Shown here: positions 1-7,675 of the stretch, piece by piece | Numbering within the stretch: the first letter of the stretch is position 1 | How the letters are laid out: the number at the start of each line of letters is the position of its first letter | Source: Methylococcales bacterium | GTDB taxonomy: Bacteria > Pseudomonadota > Gammaproteobacteria > Methylococcales > Methylomonadaceae | DNA length: 64,000 bases | Direction of reading: 5' to 3' | Assembly (NCBI GenBank): GCA_028715725.1 | Contig: JAQURG010000009.1 | Coordinates: forward strand, 1-64,000 | Notes under the pieces: generated by a model | Database searches by the model: none | Told to the model about the DNA's origin: nothing | The model's input: only the letters and a program-made list of their open reading frames with translations | Program-made: the position numbers and the translations under genes

Positions 1-121
1 TATTTAGCTTTTTATAATGGAAAACGCATGCACTCAAAACCAGGCTATCAATCCCCGCTGGAATTTGAGCGGGAATTCTATAGGAAAACTGCTTAAGAAA
101 GTGTCCGGTTTTAGTTGACCA
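1..121 (+). mobile_element. Right end of an IS3-family insertion sequence
   Basis: The first 96 bases encode the last 31 residues of an IS3-family transposase (OrfB, DDE integrase type). The tail carries YNGKRMHSKPGYQSP, matching the family's C-terminal motif, and ends at a TAA at 94-96. About 25 bases further on comes the presumed terminal inverted repeat. Read on the opposite strand it begins TGGTCAACTAAAACCGGACA, which is typical of IS3-family ends, so the element should end near 121. The rest of the IS lies outside the window to the left. The insertion abuts a truncated hsdS. Family assignment is from memory of motifs; the exact IS cannot be named. Confidence 0.8.
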
Positions 122-633
122 TTACAGCCTTAGAAAATACTGAAAGTTGGACAGGTAAAATTGATTTGACAATTGGGCAAGGTGAATTTGAGAGTAACGT
201 AAAGAAGTTTAAAAAAATTGATGTCTTGTTTAGCAAACTAAGACCGTATTTAGCAAAAGTTGTTATTCCCGATTTCAACGGTGTTTGTGTAAGTGAAATT
301 TTAGTATTAAGACCTTCAATATTGATTGATAGAGAATTTATCTTTTATAAACTTATTTCAAGAAGATTAATTGATTATGTGAACACTTCAACTTATGGCA
401 GCAAAATGCCAAGAGCCAGTTATAATTTTATTGGAAAAATAGAAATTGAATACCCAACGGAAATTGATGCGCAAAGAAACTTAGTTCAAGAAATAAAACA
501 AAAGGAAATTCAAATCGAAAATTTGAAGAGTAAGTATAGAAAAGAAATCTCATCTATCAAAGAATACCGTGAAGCGTTGATAACAGATTTGGTAACGGGA
601 AAACGTAGTGTTCCTCAATTACAAATGAGTTAA
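122..633 (+). pseudogene. hsdS: hsdS, type I restriction specificity subunit, 5' part removed by IS
   Basis: This is the C-terminal part of a type I restriction-modification specificity subunit: one target-recognition domain followed by the C-terminal conserved helix. It begins in the conserved LENTESWTGKI motif that opens a target-recognition domain. It continues with the mid-domain motif DVLFSKLRPYLAKV and ends with the long helix region around YREALITDLVTGKRSV. A full HsdS has two such domains (about 400 residues), so the first half is missing. The IS end at 121 lies exactly where the reading frame is broken. A TTG codon at 115 could in principle restart translation from within the IS end. 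The stop codon is 2 bases before hsdR. Without its first half the protein should not give normal DNA specificity. Confidence 0.82.
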
Positions 634-635
634 GT

Positions 636-3539
636 ATGCAGTTTACCGACACATCTGGAAGAGGCTTTCAAAAATTCATTACCCATCATTTGGTCAATGA
701 GCATAAGTTTATTGAAACAACTCCAACCGAATTTGACCGTGAATTTAGCATCAATACCAAGCAACTTTTAGCATTTATTGAAGCAACCCAAAAAGACGCA
801 TATGAAATGATTCAGAAAAAAGGCGAACGGCCTTTTTTAGTTCGCTTGGACGCAAAAATCAAAGAGCTTGGGGTAATTGAAGTGCTTCGTAAAGGGATAA
901 AGCATTTTGACAAAACCATTGATTTATTCTACCGAAAACCCTCATCAACCTTTAACGCCAAGGATGCTACAAGATATGCAGCCAATGTATTTGCGGTAAC
1001 GCAGGAATTAACATACAGCCTAAGCAATGAAAACCGTTTGGACTTAACTGTTTTTGTAAATGGCATTCCGGTAATCTTTGCAGCCGACACCGAGCAAGTC
1101 TTTATGTGTTCGGAATTGAAAGGAAAAGCCTCTTCCTTTATTCCATTCAACAAAGGCTTAAACGATGGCAAAGCTATACCGCCTTTTGGTGCAGGCAATC
1201 CTGTAAACCCAAACGGACTGAAAACCCATTATTTATGGGAAGAAGTGTTGAGCAAAGATTCGTTGAACAATATCATCGATAAGTTTGCACAGGTGATTGA
1301 AGAAACTGACGAGGACACAGGAAAAAAGAAAAAGAAAAAGATTTTTCCTCGTTATCATCAATTGACTTCTGTAAAAAAAATATTGGCACACGCCAAAGAA
1401 AATGGCATTGGACAAAAATATTTAATTCAACATTCAGCTGGTTCAGGCAAATCAAAATCTATTGCTTGGGTTTCGCATCAGTTACATGGACTGTTCGATA
1501 AATCGGGAACAAATAACATGTTTGATTCTGTAATTGTCGTAACAGATAGAACAGTTTTGGACAAACAATTGCGTGATGAAATAATACAGTTTTCACCAAA
1601 ACAAGGAATAGTAGCCGCCATTACAGGCGAAGGCTCAAGCAAAACAAATCAATTAAGAGAAGCCATTGCCAACAAGAAGAAAGTAATTATTTGCACCGTT
1701 CAAACCTTTCCGCATTTGTTAGACGAAATGCAGGATATGGGTTTATTGAAATTCGGAATAATTATAGACGAAGCACACAGCAGTCAAAGCGGAGATACAT
1801 CTTCAAAAATGAATGCTGTATTAGCAGATAAAAACGAAGATGAAGAAGCCGAAGACGAGGATGAACCAACCTTAGAAGATAAAATTAATGAGTTGATTAA
1901 TAGCCGTAAAATGATTAAGAACGGCTCTTACTTTGCGTTTACGGCAACACCAAAAAACAAAACATTGGAAATCTTTGGCGTTCCAAGAAAATACATCCAA
2001 AACGGAGAAGAAAAAACCGCTTTTGATGCGTTTCATTTATATTCGATGAAACAAGCCATAGAAGAAGAATTTATTCTTGATGTGCTGCAGAATTACACCA
2101 CATACAATTCGTTTTACAAGCTCATCAAATCAGTAGAAGAAAATCCTGAATTCGATACCAAACAAGCTCAAAAAAAATTAAAGGCTTATGTAGAAGGTCA
2201 TGAGTTTGCAATTGCAGAAAAAGCTAAAATAATGATTGACCATTTTCACCGTGAAGTAAAACACTCGATAAATGGTCAAGCTAAAACAATGATAATTACC
2301 AAAAACATTGTAACTGCTATCAAATACAAGCAAGCCTTTGACGAATATCTAAAAGAAATAAAATCACCCCATAAAGCCATCGTTGCCTTTTCGGGTAAGA
2401 AACCCTGCAAAGGCGTTAATTATGATGAAGCATCAATGAACAATTTTGAAAGTTATAAAAATGACATTCCAAAAAACTTTAAGAAAAAGGAGTATCGTTT
2501 TTTAATTGTAGCGAACAAATATCAAACAGGTTTTGACCAGCCACTTTTGCATACGATGTATGTAGATAAAAAGTTGAGAGGTGTTCTAGCAGTACAAGCC
2601 CTTTCACGTCTAAATAGAGCCTTAAAGCCCTACAAAAATGATACTTTTGTATTAGATTTTTACAATACAGCAGAAGACATTAAATTAGCTTTTGACCCTT
2701 ACTATACATCAACAATTTTAAGCGAAGAAACAAGCCCAAATAAACTCAATGACCTTATAGATGCTTTGGAAAAATTCGAAGTTTACAATGAGCAAGTAGT
2801 AAAGGATTTCTTTGAAAAGTATTCAGGTAATGCAGACAGAATAATTCTAGACCCAATTATTGATTCAGCGGCTCATATATTCACATACGAGTTACAGTTA
2901 GAAAAGCGGATTGATTTTAAAATTAAAGTAAAGTCCTTTTTAAGGACATATAGCTATTTAGCCAAGCTTCTTGATTTCAATAACCCATATTGGGAACAGT
3001 TGTGGTGGTATTTGAAATATCTATTACCAAAGCTAACCATCGACCAAAACGAAGATCTTGCGCAAGGTATTATTGAATCTATTGATATAGATAGTTATCG
3101 GCCATCTAAACAAGGTACAGACAAAATCATCTTGATTGATGATTCTGGATTTGTAGCGCCAATTCCTGTCGATGTTAGTGGGGGAAAATCAGAACCAGAA
3201 CTTGATACGTTAGAAAATATCCTAAAAACATTTAATTATCGTTTTGGTGATATAGACTGGACGGATAAAGACAAGGTGAATGAAATATTAACGCAACAAA
3301 TTCCTGCGGATATGAAAAAGGATGAGCGAATTATGGATGCCATAACAACTTCACCCGACAAGCAAAATGCAAAAATATCATCCGACAAAAAAGTAGAAGA
3401 TTTGATGCAACAATATTTGTTTACGCAAACAGAAATTTTTAAGAAGTTCTCGACTGACCAAGATTTTCAAAGACGATACAAGGAATTTATTTTTGATACA
3501 CTTTGGCAACAAGGGCAGCGACCGACAATAAACCTTTAG
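636..3539 (+). CDS. hsdR: Type I restriction enzyme R subunit (HsdR)
   Basis: Motor and nuclease subunit of a type I restriction-modification enzyme: translocates DNA using ATP and cleaves it away from the recognition site. The 967-residue length fits the family. The N-terminal third carries the nuclease-type region, with LDLTVFVNGIPV followed by ELKGKA, which I take as the PD-(D/E)xK core. The SF2 helicase motor follows, with Walker A HSAGSGKS near residue 270 and a DEAH box in IIIDEAHSSQSG near residue 380. Helicase motif VI is represented by ALSRLNRA. No clear Shine-Dalgarno sequence precedes the ATG. The gene is markedly AT-rich with Bacteroidetes-like codon use, suggesting horizontal transfer. 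hsdM is not in the window and would be expected to the left of the IS. Function as a restriction enzyme is doubtful while hsdS is broken. Confidence 0.93.
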   Translation: MQFTDTSGRGFQKFITHHLVNEHKFIETTPTEFDREFSINTKQLLAFIEATQKDAYEMIQKKGERPFLVRLDAKIKELGVIEVLRKGIKHFDKTIDLFYRKPSSTFNAKDATRYAANVFAVTQELTYSLSNENRLDLTVFVNGIPVIFAADTEQVFMCSELKGKASSFIPFNKGLNDGKAIPPFGAGNPVNPNGLKTHYLWEEVLSKDSLNNIIDKFAQVIEETDEDTGKKKKKKIFPRYHQLTSVKKILAHAKENGIGQKYLIQHSAGSGKSKSIAWVSHQLHGLFDKSGTNNMFDSVIVVTDRTVLDKQLRDEIIQFSPKQGIVAAITGEGSSKTNQLREAIANKKKVIICTVQTFPHLLDEMQDMGLLKFGIIIDEAHSSQSGDTSSKMNAVLADKNEDEEAEDEDEPTLEDKINELINSRKMIKNGSYFAFTATPKNKTLEIFGVPRKYIQNGEEKTAFDAFHLYSMKQAIEEEFILDVLQNYTTYNSFYKLIKSVEENPEFDTKQAQKKLKAYVEGHEFAIAEKAKIMIDHFHREVKHSINGQAKTMIITKNIVTAIKYKQAFDEYLKEIKSPHKAIVAFSGKKPCKGVNYDEASMNNFESYKNDIPKNFKKKEYRFLIVANKYQTGFDQPLLHTMYVDKKLRGVLAVQALSRLNRALKPYKNDTFVLDFYNTAEDIKLAFDPYYTSTILSEETSPNKLNDLIDALEKFEVYNEQVVKDFFEKYSGNADRIILDPIIDSAAHIFTYELQLEKRIDFKIKVKSFLRTYSYLAKLLDFNNPYWEQLWWYLKYLLPKLTIDQNEDLAQGIIESIDIDSYRPSKQGTDKIILIDDSGFVAPIPVDVSGGKSEPELDTLENILKTFNYRFGDIDWTDKDKVNEILTQQIPADMKKDERIMDAITTSPDKQNAKISSDKKVEDLMQQYLFTQTEIFKKFSTDQDFQRRYKEFIFDTLWQQGQRPTINL

Positions 3540-3700
3540 CTCTTTCACAAGCAAATTGCTGAACAATTACGCTGGATATTTTAGGATTAGTTTTTCACCA
3601 AAGAGTCCATCACAAGACGTAACCAAAATCGGTCCCACCCTTCAGTGCCCCATCCGACCTATGCCGACCGGTGACTTCCGAAAAAGACGCTCCCTCGGGG

Positions 3701-3735
3701 CAAAAAAAAGGGCCTACTTTTTACAGTAAGCCCTT
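3701..3735 (-). terminator. Rho-independent terminator of the csrA-tRNA transcript
   Basis: On the minus strand a 10-base stem (arms at 3726-3735 and 3708-3717, one G-T pair) is followed by a run of eight T. It lies just downstream of tRNA-Asn and fits the end of a csrA-tRNA-Ser-tRNA-Arg-tRNA-Asn transcript. Confidence 0.75.
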
Positions 3736-3743
3736 GATTTATC

Positions 3744-3819
3744 TGGCTCCCCCGGACGGGCTCGAACCGCCGACCTAGTGATTAACAGTCACCCGCTCTA
3801 CCGACTGAGCTACAGGGGA
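3744..3819 (-). tRNA. tRNA-Asn (GTT)
   Basis: A 76-base cloverleaf with encoded CCA end. The acceptor stem TCCCCTG pairs with the sequence before GCCA, the D arm contains AGCTCAGTCGGTAGAGC, and the T arm contains GGTTCGAGCC. The anticodon loop CTGTTAA gives anticodon GTT. It is the last of three tRNA genes in a row and the one nearest the restriction island. Confidence 0.96.
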
Positions 3820-3837
3820 TTAAACTTTAAATTCAAA

Positions 3838-3914
3838 TGGCGCGCCCGGAGAGATTCGAACTCCCGACCGATCGGTTCGTAGCCGATTACTCTATCCAGC
3901 TGAGCTACGGGCGC
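3838..3914 (-). tRNA. tRNA-Arg (ACG)
   Basis: A 77-base cloverleaf with encoded CCA. The acceptor stem GCGCCCG pairs with CGGGCGC, the D arm is AGCTCAGCTGGATAGAGT, and the T loop GGTTCGAAT-type sequence is present as AGTTCGAATC. The anticodon loop CTACGAA gives anticodon ACG, the form normally edited to ICG and reading CGN codons. Confidence 0.96.
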
Positions 3915-3984
3915 TTGTTGAGCCGCACATTATCTTTCTAAATTTATTCGGTGTCAATCTTATTTTAAAAGATTGTATGAATTA

Positions 3985-4076
3985 TGGCGGAGAGAGAGGG
4001 GTTCGAACCCTCGATGGGCTATAAAACCCATACTCCCTTAGCAGGGGAGCGCCTTCAGCCTCTCGGCCATCTCTCC
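3985..4076 (-). tRNA. tRNA-Ser (GCT)
   Basis: A 92-base tRNA with the long variable arm typical of serine tRNAs and an encoded CCA. The acceptor stem GGAGAGA pairs with TCTCTCC. The anticodon loop CTGCTAA gives anticodon GCT, reading AGC and AGU. It lies 8 bases downstream of csrA, the common gammaproteobacterial arrangement of csrA next to tRNA-Ser. Confidence 0.96.
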
Positions 4077-4084
4077 TAAAACTT

Positions 4085-4285
4085 TTATTCTTCAGAATCG
4101 CCCGCGCCTGTTGACTCAGACTGCTCCTTTTTGATTCTTTCGTAAATTTCTTCCCTATGAACAGAGACATCTTTAGGTGCATTAACACCTATACGAACCT
4201 GGTTTCCTTTCACTCCAAGAACAGTAACTGTAACTTCGTCACCGATCATTAAAGTTTCTCCCACTCGACGAGTCAAAATAAGCAT
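4085..4285 (-). CDS. csrA: Carbon storage regulator CsrA/RsmA
   Basis: A 66-residue RNA-binding post-transcriptional regulator that acts as a dimer on GGA-containing leader RNAs to control carbon flow, motility and biofilm genes. The sequence starts [16 protein letters not shown] and carries the conserved core [19 protein letters not shown], which includes the RNA-binding VHR-E segment near residues 42-46. The C-terminal tail is acidic and variable, as usual. A good ribosome-binding site (AGGGAG) lies 5 bases before the ATG. It is followed immediately by tRNA-Ser on the same strand and is probably part of the same transcript. The promoter should lie in the AT-rich 4286-4450 stretch. Confidence 0.97.
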   Translation of the reverse strand: MLILTRRVGETLMIGDEVTVTVLGVKGNQVRIGVNAPKDVSVHREEIYERIKKEQSESTGAGDSEE

Positions 4286-4582
4286 GGCATCTCCCTAATG
4301 TATATAAAAAACTCACTGTTCTTACACAGCATCCAACTTATGAAGGCCATATTAACAGCTTTTGTAAAAAAATAAAAATTTAAAGCCTCTTCCAATAGAA
4401 ATGAGCCTGAGATTAAGCCATATTTCTAGAGAGAAAGTGCTAAAAGTTGGCAAAACTTGTTAACTGTAAGCGAATAAGAAATTTTCGCGGAACAATAATC
4501 AAGCATGAATATAAGTTTATAATTTTCTCTAAATATCATTTTCCGGATACATTTGCCAAGGTTCCAGTTCCTGCTGAATTCA
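4286..4582. other. Intergenic region between csrA and sppA
   Basis: About 300 AT-rich bases with no convincing gene. It should contain the minus-strand csrA promoter and the end of the sppA transcript. The open frame on the plus strand from 4447 is low-complexity in character and runs antisense into sppA, so I do not call it a gene. Confidence 0.5.
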
Positions 4583-5560
4583 TTATCGTAATGACGGCCA
4601 CTGAATTGCGCTGCCTATTCCCTGTCCGAAATAGGCACCCAGCTTGCCGGCTATTTTATCAAGAAAAGGCCCTTGTTGCGTAAAGTCAACCAGCCTTTCT
4701 GCGCCAATAATATCTTTGGCGACGTTATCATCATTGCCAAAGCCATCAGCAACACCCAGCTTAACACCTGCTTCTCCTGTCCAGACCAGACCTGAAAACA
4801 TCTCGGGCGAGTCTTTCAGGCGATCGCCGCGTCCGGTTTTAACGGCGCTTATAAACTGCTGGTGCACCTGATCTAATAAGCCTTGCATGTATTTGGTTTC
4901 ATCTGCTTTCGGCGGCGAGAAAGGATCGAGCATCGCCTTATGTGCGCCTGCGGTCAGCAGTCGGCGCTCAACGCCCAGCTTTTGCATAATATCAACAAAA
5001 CCGAAGCCATCCATAAGCACGCCTATTGAACCGATAAGGCTGGATTGATTGACAAAAATTTTGTCGCTGGCGGAGGCAATATAATAACAGCCGGATGCGC
5101 ATATATCGCTAACCACTGCATAAACCGGCAAATCGGGATGTTCTTTTTTTATTTTTCTGATTTCTTCATAAACATAAGCGGATTGTACAGGACTGCCTCC
5201 CGGTGAATTGGAATGCAGAATAATGCCTTTGGTATTCCTGTCTTTTACTGCGTCTCTTAAGCTCTCAATAATACTGGATGCATTGGCATCCTTATCTTCA
5301 GCAATAACCCCTACCACATCAATGACTGCGGTATGGCCTTTGCCGTCGCTGCCCATATCATGTTTGATTCTTGGATACATGGCCACGCCCAGCAGGGCAA
5401 TCAGGTATAAAAGCATGACCGACTTAAAAAAAACGCTCCAGCGTCTTGCCCTTGTTTGCTCTGTTATCGAAGCCAGCGCCAGTTTTTCAATGACTTCTCT
5501 TTCCCAGCCCGATTCGCGGGAAACCTCTGCTTTAATCGGATTGTCGTGTTGATTTTCCAT
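4583..5560 (-). CDS. sppA: Signal peptide peptidase SppA, 36K type (S49 family)
   Basis: Inner-membrane serine protease of peptidase family S49 that degrades cleaved signal peptides. It has 325 residues, the short single-domain form rather than the 67K tandem form of E. coli. One N-terminal membrane segment lies at about residues 43-62 (SVMLLYLIALLGVAMY), and the catalytic domain follows. The nucleophile is expected at Ser156 in CASGCYY and the general base at Lys208 in GAHKAM. The motif HSNSPGG near residue 117 is also typical. It lies 13 bases downstream of the HAD phosphatase and belongs to the rluC-HAD-sppA operon that faces rne in many gammaproteobacteria. An AAAGG sequence precedes the ATG. 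Confidence 0.93.
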   Translation of the reverse strand: MENQHDNPIKAEVSRESGWEREVIEKLALASITEQTRARRWSVFFKSVMLLYLIALLGVAMYPRIKHDMGSDGKGHTAVIDVVGVIAEDKDANASSIIESLRDAVKDRNTKGIILHSNSPGGSPVQSAYVYEEIRKIKKEHPDLPVYAVVSDICASGCYYIASASDKIFVNQSSLIGSIGVLMDGFGFVDIMQKLGVERRLLTAGAHKAMLDPFSPPKADETKYMQGLLDQVHQQFISAVKTGRGDRLKDSPEMFSGLVWTGEAGVKLGVADGFGNDDNVAKDIIGAERLVDFTQQGPFLDKIAGKLGAYFGQGIGSAIQWPSLR

Positions 5561-5573
5561 TACTTTTTAACCT

Positions 5574-6221
5574 TTAAATAATATTCAGTAATTCGGTTGG
5601 CTGCTGCAGGCACAACAACGGATTGTATTGTTGCAAGAATTCTTCCGGGTGCGCGCCGCAAGACACGGCGATAGCTGAAATATTGGCATTGAGTGCCATT
5701 TGCAAGTCGTGTGTCGAATCGCCCACCATCAATGTACGTTCATTTGCCGCATTCGTATGTTCAATAATCTCAAGCAGCATCCTTGGGTCAGGCTTGGATG
5801 CGGTTTCGTCAGCGCAGCGGGTCGTACAAAATAAATCCTCAGTTTCTGTAGCCTGCAAGGCGCGTTGCAGGCCGTCTCTGGTTTTTCCGGTGGCAACGGC
5901 CAATTGATAGCCGGCCTCTTTCAATTGCACCAGCATCTGGTATACGCCTGGAAACAAATCGGCTCTGCTGATTTCCCTGGAAATATATTTCCGGCTGTAG
6001 CAGGCCACCAGTTGCTCCTGCGTTTTTGCGTCGGCTTCAGGAAACAGCGCCTGCATGGCCCGTTTAATGCTTAAGCCTATCACATCCTTTGCGGCTTGAG
6101 GCTCAGGAACAGGGTAATCGCACTGTGCAGCTGCACTTTGCAGGCAATCGGTAATCCAGTCTATCGAGTTGATTAAAGTGCCGTCCCAATCAAATATAAT
6201 CAAATCAAATCTGTTCTTCAT
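5574..6221 (-). CDS. HAD-family hydrolase, phosphoglycolate phosphatase-like
   Basis: Haloacid dehalogenase superfamily phosphatase of 215 residues. Motif I is FDWDGTLINS, with the nucleophile at about Asp11. Motif II is the LAVATGKTRDG region near residue 107. Motif III/IV is MVGDSTHDLQMA near residue 167. A helical cap between motif I and motif II fits the Gph/phosphoglycolate phosphatase subgroup, but the substrate cannot be told from sequence. The start overlaps the end of rluC by 17 bases, so the two are translationally close, and sppA follows after 13 bases. This trio is conserved in Pseudomonas-like genomes. Confidence 0.85.
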   Translation of the reverse strand: MKNRFDLIIFDWDGTLINSIDWITDCLQSAAAQCDYPVPEPQAAKDVIGLSIKRAMQALFPEADAKTQEQLVACYSRKYISREISRADLFPGVYQMLVQLKEAGYQLAVATGKTRDGLQRALQATETEDLFCTTRCADETASKPDPRMLLEIIEHTNAANERTLMVGDSTHDLQMALNANISAIAVSCGAHPEEFLQQYNPLLCLQQPTELLNII

Positions 6222-7164
6222 GTTTTAATAAATTTTGTAATTGCAAGGGTAAAGGCGCTGAGATGGTCATCAATAAACCGGTGATGGGATGTTTAAATTG
6301 CAACGTTTCCGCATGCAGAAACATCCGCTTATAGCCTTTCGTTCTAAAAACCTTATTGACCTCATCCAGGCCGTAACGTTCATCTCCGACGATTGGATGA
6401 CCGAGGCTGGCGGCATGAACCCGTATTTGATGAGTGCGTCCGGTTTTGGGTGCAGCTTCAACCAGGGTTGCATTATGAAATAATTTCAAGCGTCTGAACA
6501 ATGTTTCAGCGGCTTTGCCTGACTGGCTGATGACGACTATGCGCTCACCGCCTTTATTAATGTTTTTTAATAAAGGTGCTGTCACCACCAGTTTTTTCCT
6601 GGCCCATTGTCCCGCCAGCAGGGCCTGATAGGTTTTATGAACCTGATCATCCCGGAAAAGCTCATGCAGTTTACGGAGTGCACTGCGTTTCTTGGCGATT
6701 ATCAGGCAGCCGGAGGTATCTTTATCAAGCCTGTGCACCAGTTCTAAAAAATGGGCTTCAGGTCTTATGAGGCGCAGTCCCTCGATTATGCCGGAACTGA
6801 TTCCGCTGCCGCCATGTACGGCAAAACCCGCCGGTTTGTTCACGATCAGGAAGCCTTCATCTTCAAATAAAATGCCCTGTTGTAACGCCTCTTGCAAACC
6901 CTGCGGAACGTACGACTCTTCGCTGCGCTCCGCTACTCTGATCGGTGGAATCCTGACAATATCACCTGAAACCAGACGGTATTTAACATCTACGCGGCCT
7001 TTATTAACCCTGACTTCGCCTTTCCTGACAATTCTGTAAATGCGGCTTTTAGGCACACCTTTCAAGCGTGAAATTAAAAAATTGTCCAGACGCTGATCGT
7101 TGTTCTCTTCGGTTATTTCGATGTTGACAACCTTGGGTAAATCGCTGCTTTCTTCTATGCTCAT
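6205..7164 (-). CDS. rluC: 23S rRNA pseudouridine synthase RluC
   Basis: Converts specific uridines of 23S rRNA to pseudouridine; the E. coli enzyme acts at 955, 2504 and 2580. An N-terminal S4 RNA-binding domain (NDQRLDNFLISRLKGVPKS) is followed by the RsuA/RluA catalytic domain with the HRLDKDTSGCL motif carrying the catalytic aspartate. The C-terminal TGRTHQIRVH and GDERYG motifs are also typical. I choose the ATG at 7164 (MSIEESSDLPKV). The frame is open to a TTG at 7242, but the extra 26 residues do not resemble the family. It is divergent from rne, a conserved arrangement, and the HAD phosphatase overlaps its 3' end. Confidence 0.92.
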   Translation of the reverse strand: MSIEESSDLPKVVNIEITEENNDQRLDNFLISRLKGVPKSRIYRIVRKGEVRVNKGRVDVKYRLVSGDIVRIPPIRVAERSEESYVPQGLQEALQQGILFEDEGFLIVNKPAGFAVHGGSGISSGIIEGLRLIRPEAHFLELVHRLDKDTSGCLIIAKKRSALRKLHELFRDDQVHKTYQALLAGQWARKKLVVTAPLLKNINKGGERIVVISQSGKAAETLFRRLKLFHNATLVEAAPKTGRTHQIRVHAASLGHPIVGDERYGLDEVNKVFRTKGYKRMFLHAETLQFKHPITGLLMTISAPLPLQLQNLLKHEEQI

Positions 7165-7675
7165 GATGTAAATAATATCAGTATCCGGTAATGATTGATT
7201 CTTTAAATTGATGTAGGGCAATAAGGTTGTTATATTAGGCAAGTTTTTTATAAAAACATACTTTAATGCTCTGCGGATTCGGTTAGGGAATCAATCCTGC
7301 CGGGAGCAAATTAATGAAGGTTAAACCAACAATTATTACGTAAATAACTCTTCATTATAAGATTTTTCGGGTTCATCGTTCGACCCTAGACGCGCGATTT
7401 TTAACACCTGTTTAAAACAGAATTTACCTCCAAAGACTGAACATAAATATTAACTTGGTACCTGTCTGCGCTCACTCTGAGGCTTCACCTGTTGAAGTCC
7501 GAAATCACGATAAAATGCGCAGATGACGGAATATAAGACCGCCAAAGCTAAGCGCGATATGTCATTGCCGGACCAGCGCTTTGCGTTGTACCGGTCTGTA
7601 ACATAGTGCAATGACAAAACCCAGTCTGGTTCAGTAAAGTCTGACAATGGAGCAGGAAACTACAAGGATAATTGA
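7165..7675. other. rluC-rne divergent intergenic region / rne leader
   Basis: About 510 bases separating the divergent genes rluC and rne. No convincing coding sequence. By analogy with E. coli, where rne has a long leader through which RNase E controls its own mRNA, most of this is probably the rne 5' untranslated region plus both promoters. One clear stem-loop is listed separately. Confidence 0.6.
7560..7616 (+). promoter_or_regulatory. Stem-loop in the rne leader
   Basis: A perfect 9-base inverted repeat, TGTCATTGC at 7560-7568 and GCAATGACA at 7608-7616, encloses a GC-rich loop. It ends 60 bases before the rne start codon. Position and size resemble the leader hairpins used for RNase E autoregulation in enterics. 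That role is inferred, since the sequence itself is not recognisably homologous. Confidence 0.4.

Noticed and set aside
4447-4683. Plus-strand open frame antisense to the end of sppA
   Set aside because: It has no ribosome-binding site or family resemblance and overlaps a conserved gene.
7450-7647. Minus-strand open frame in the rne leader
   Set aside because: No recognisable protein features. The region is better explained as a structured leader.
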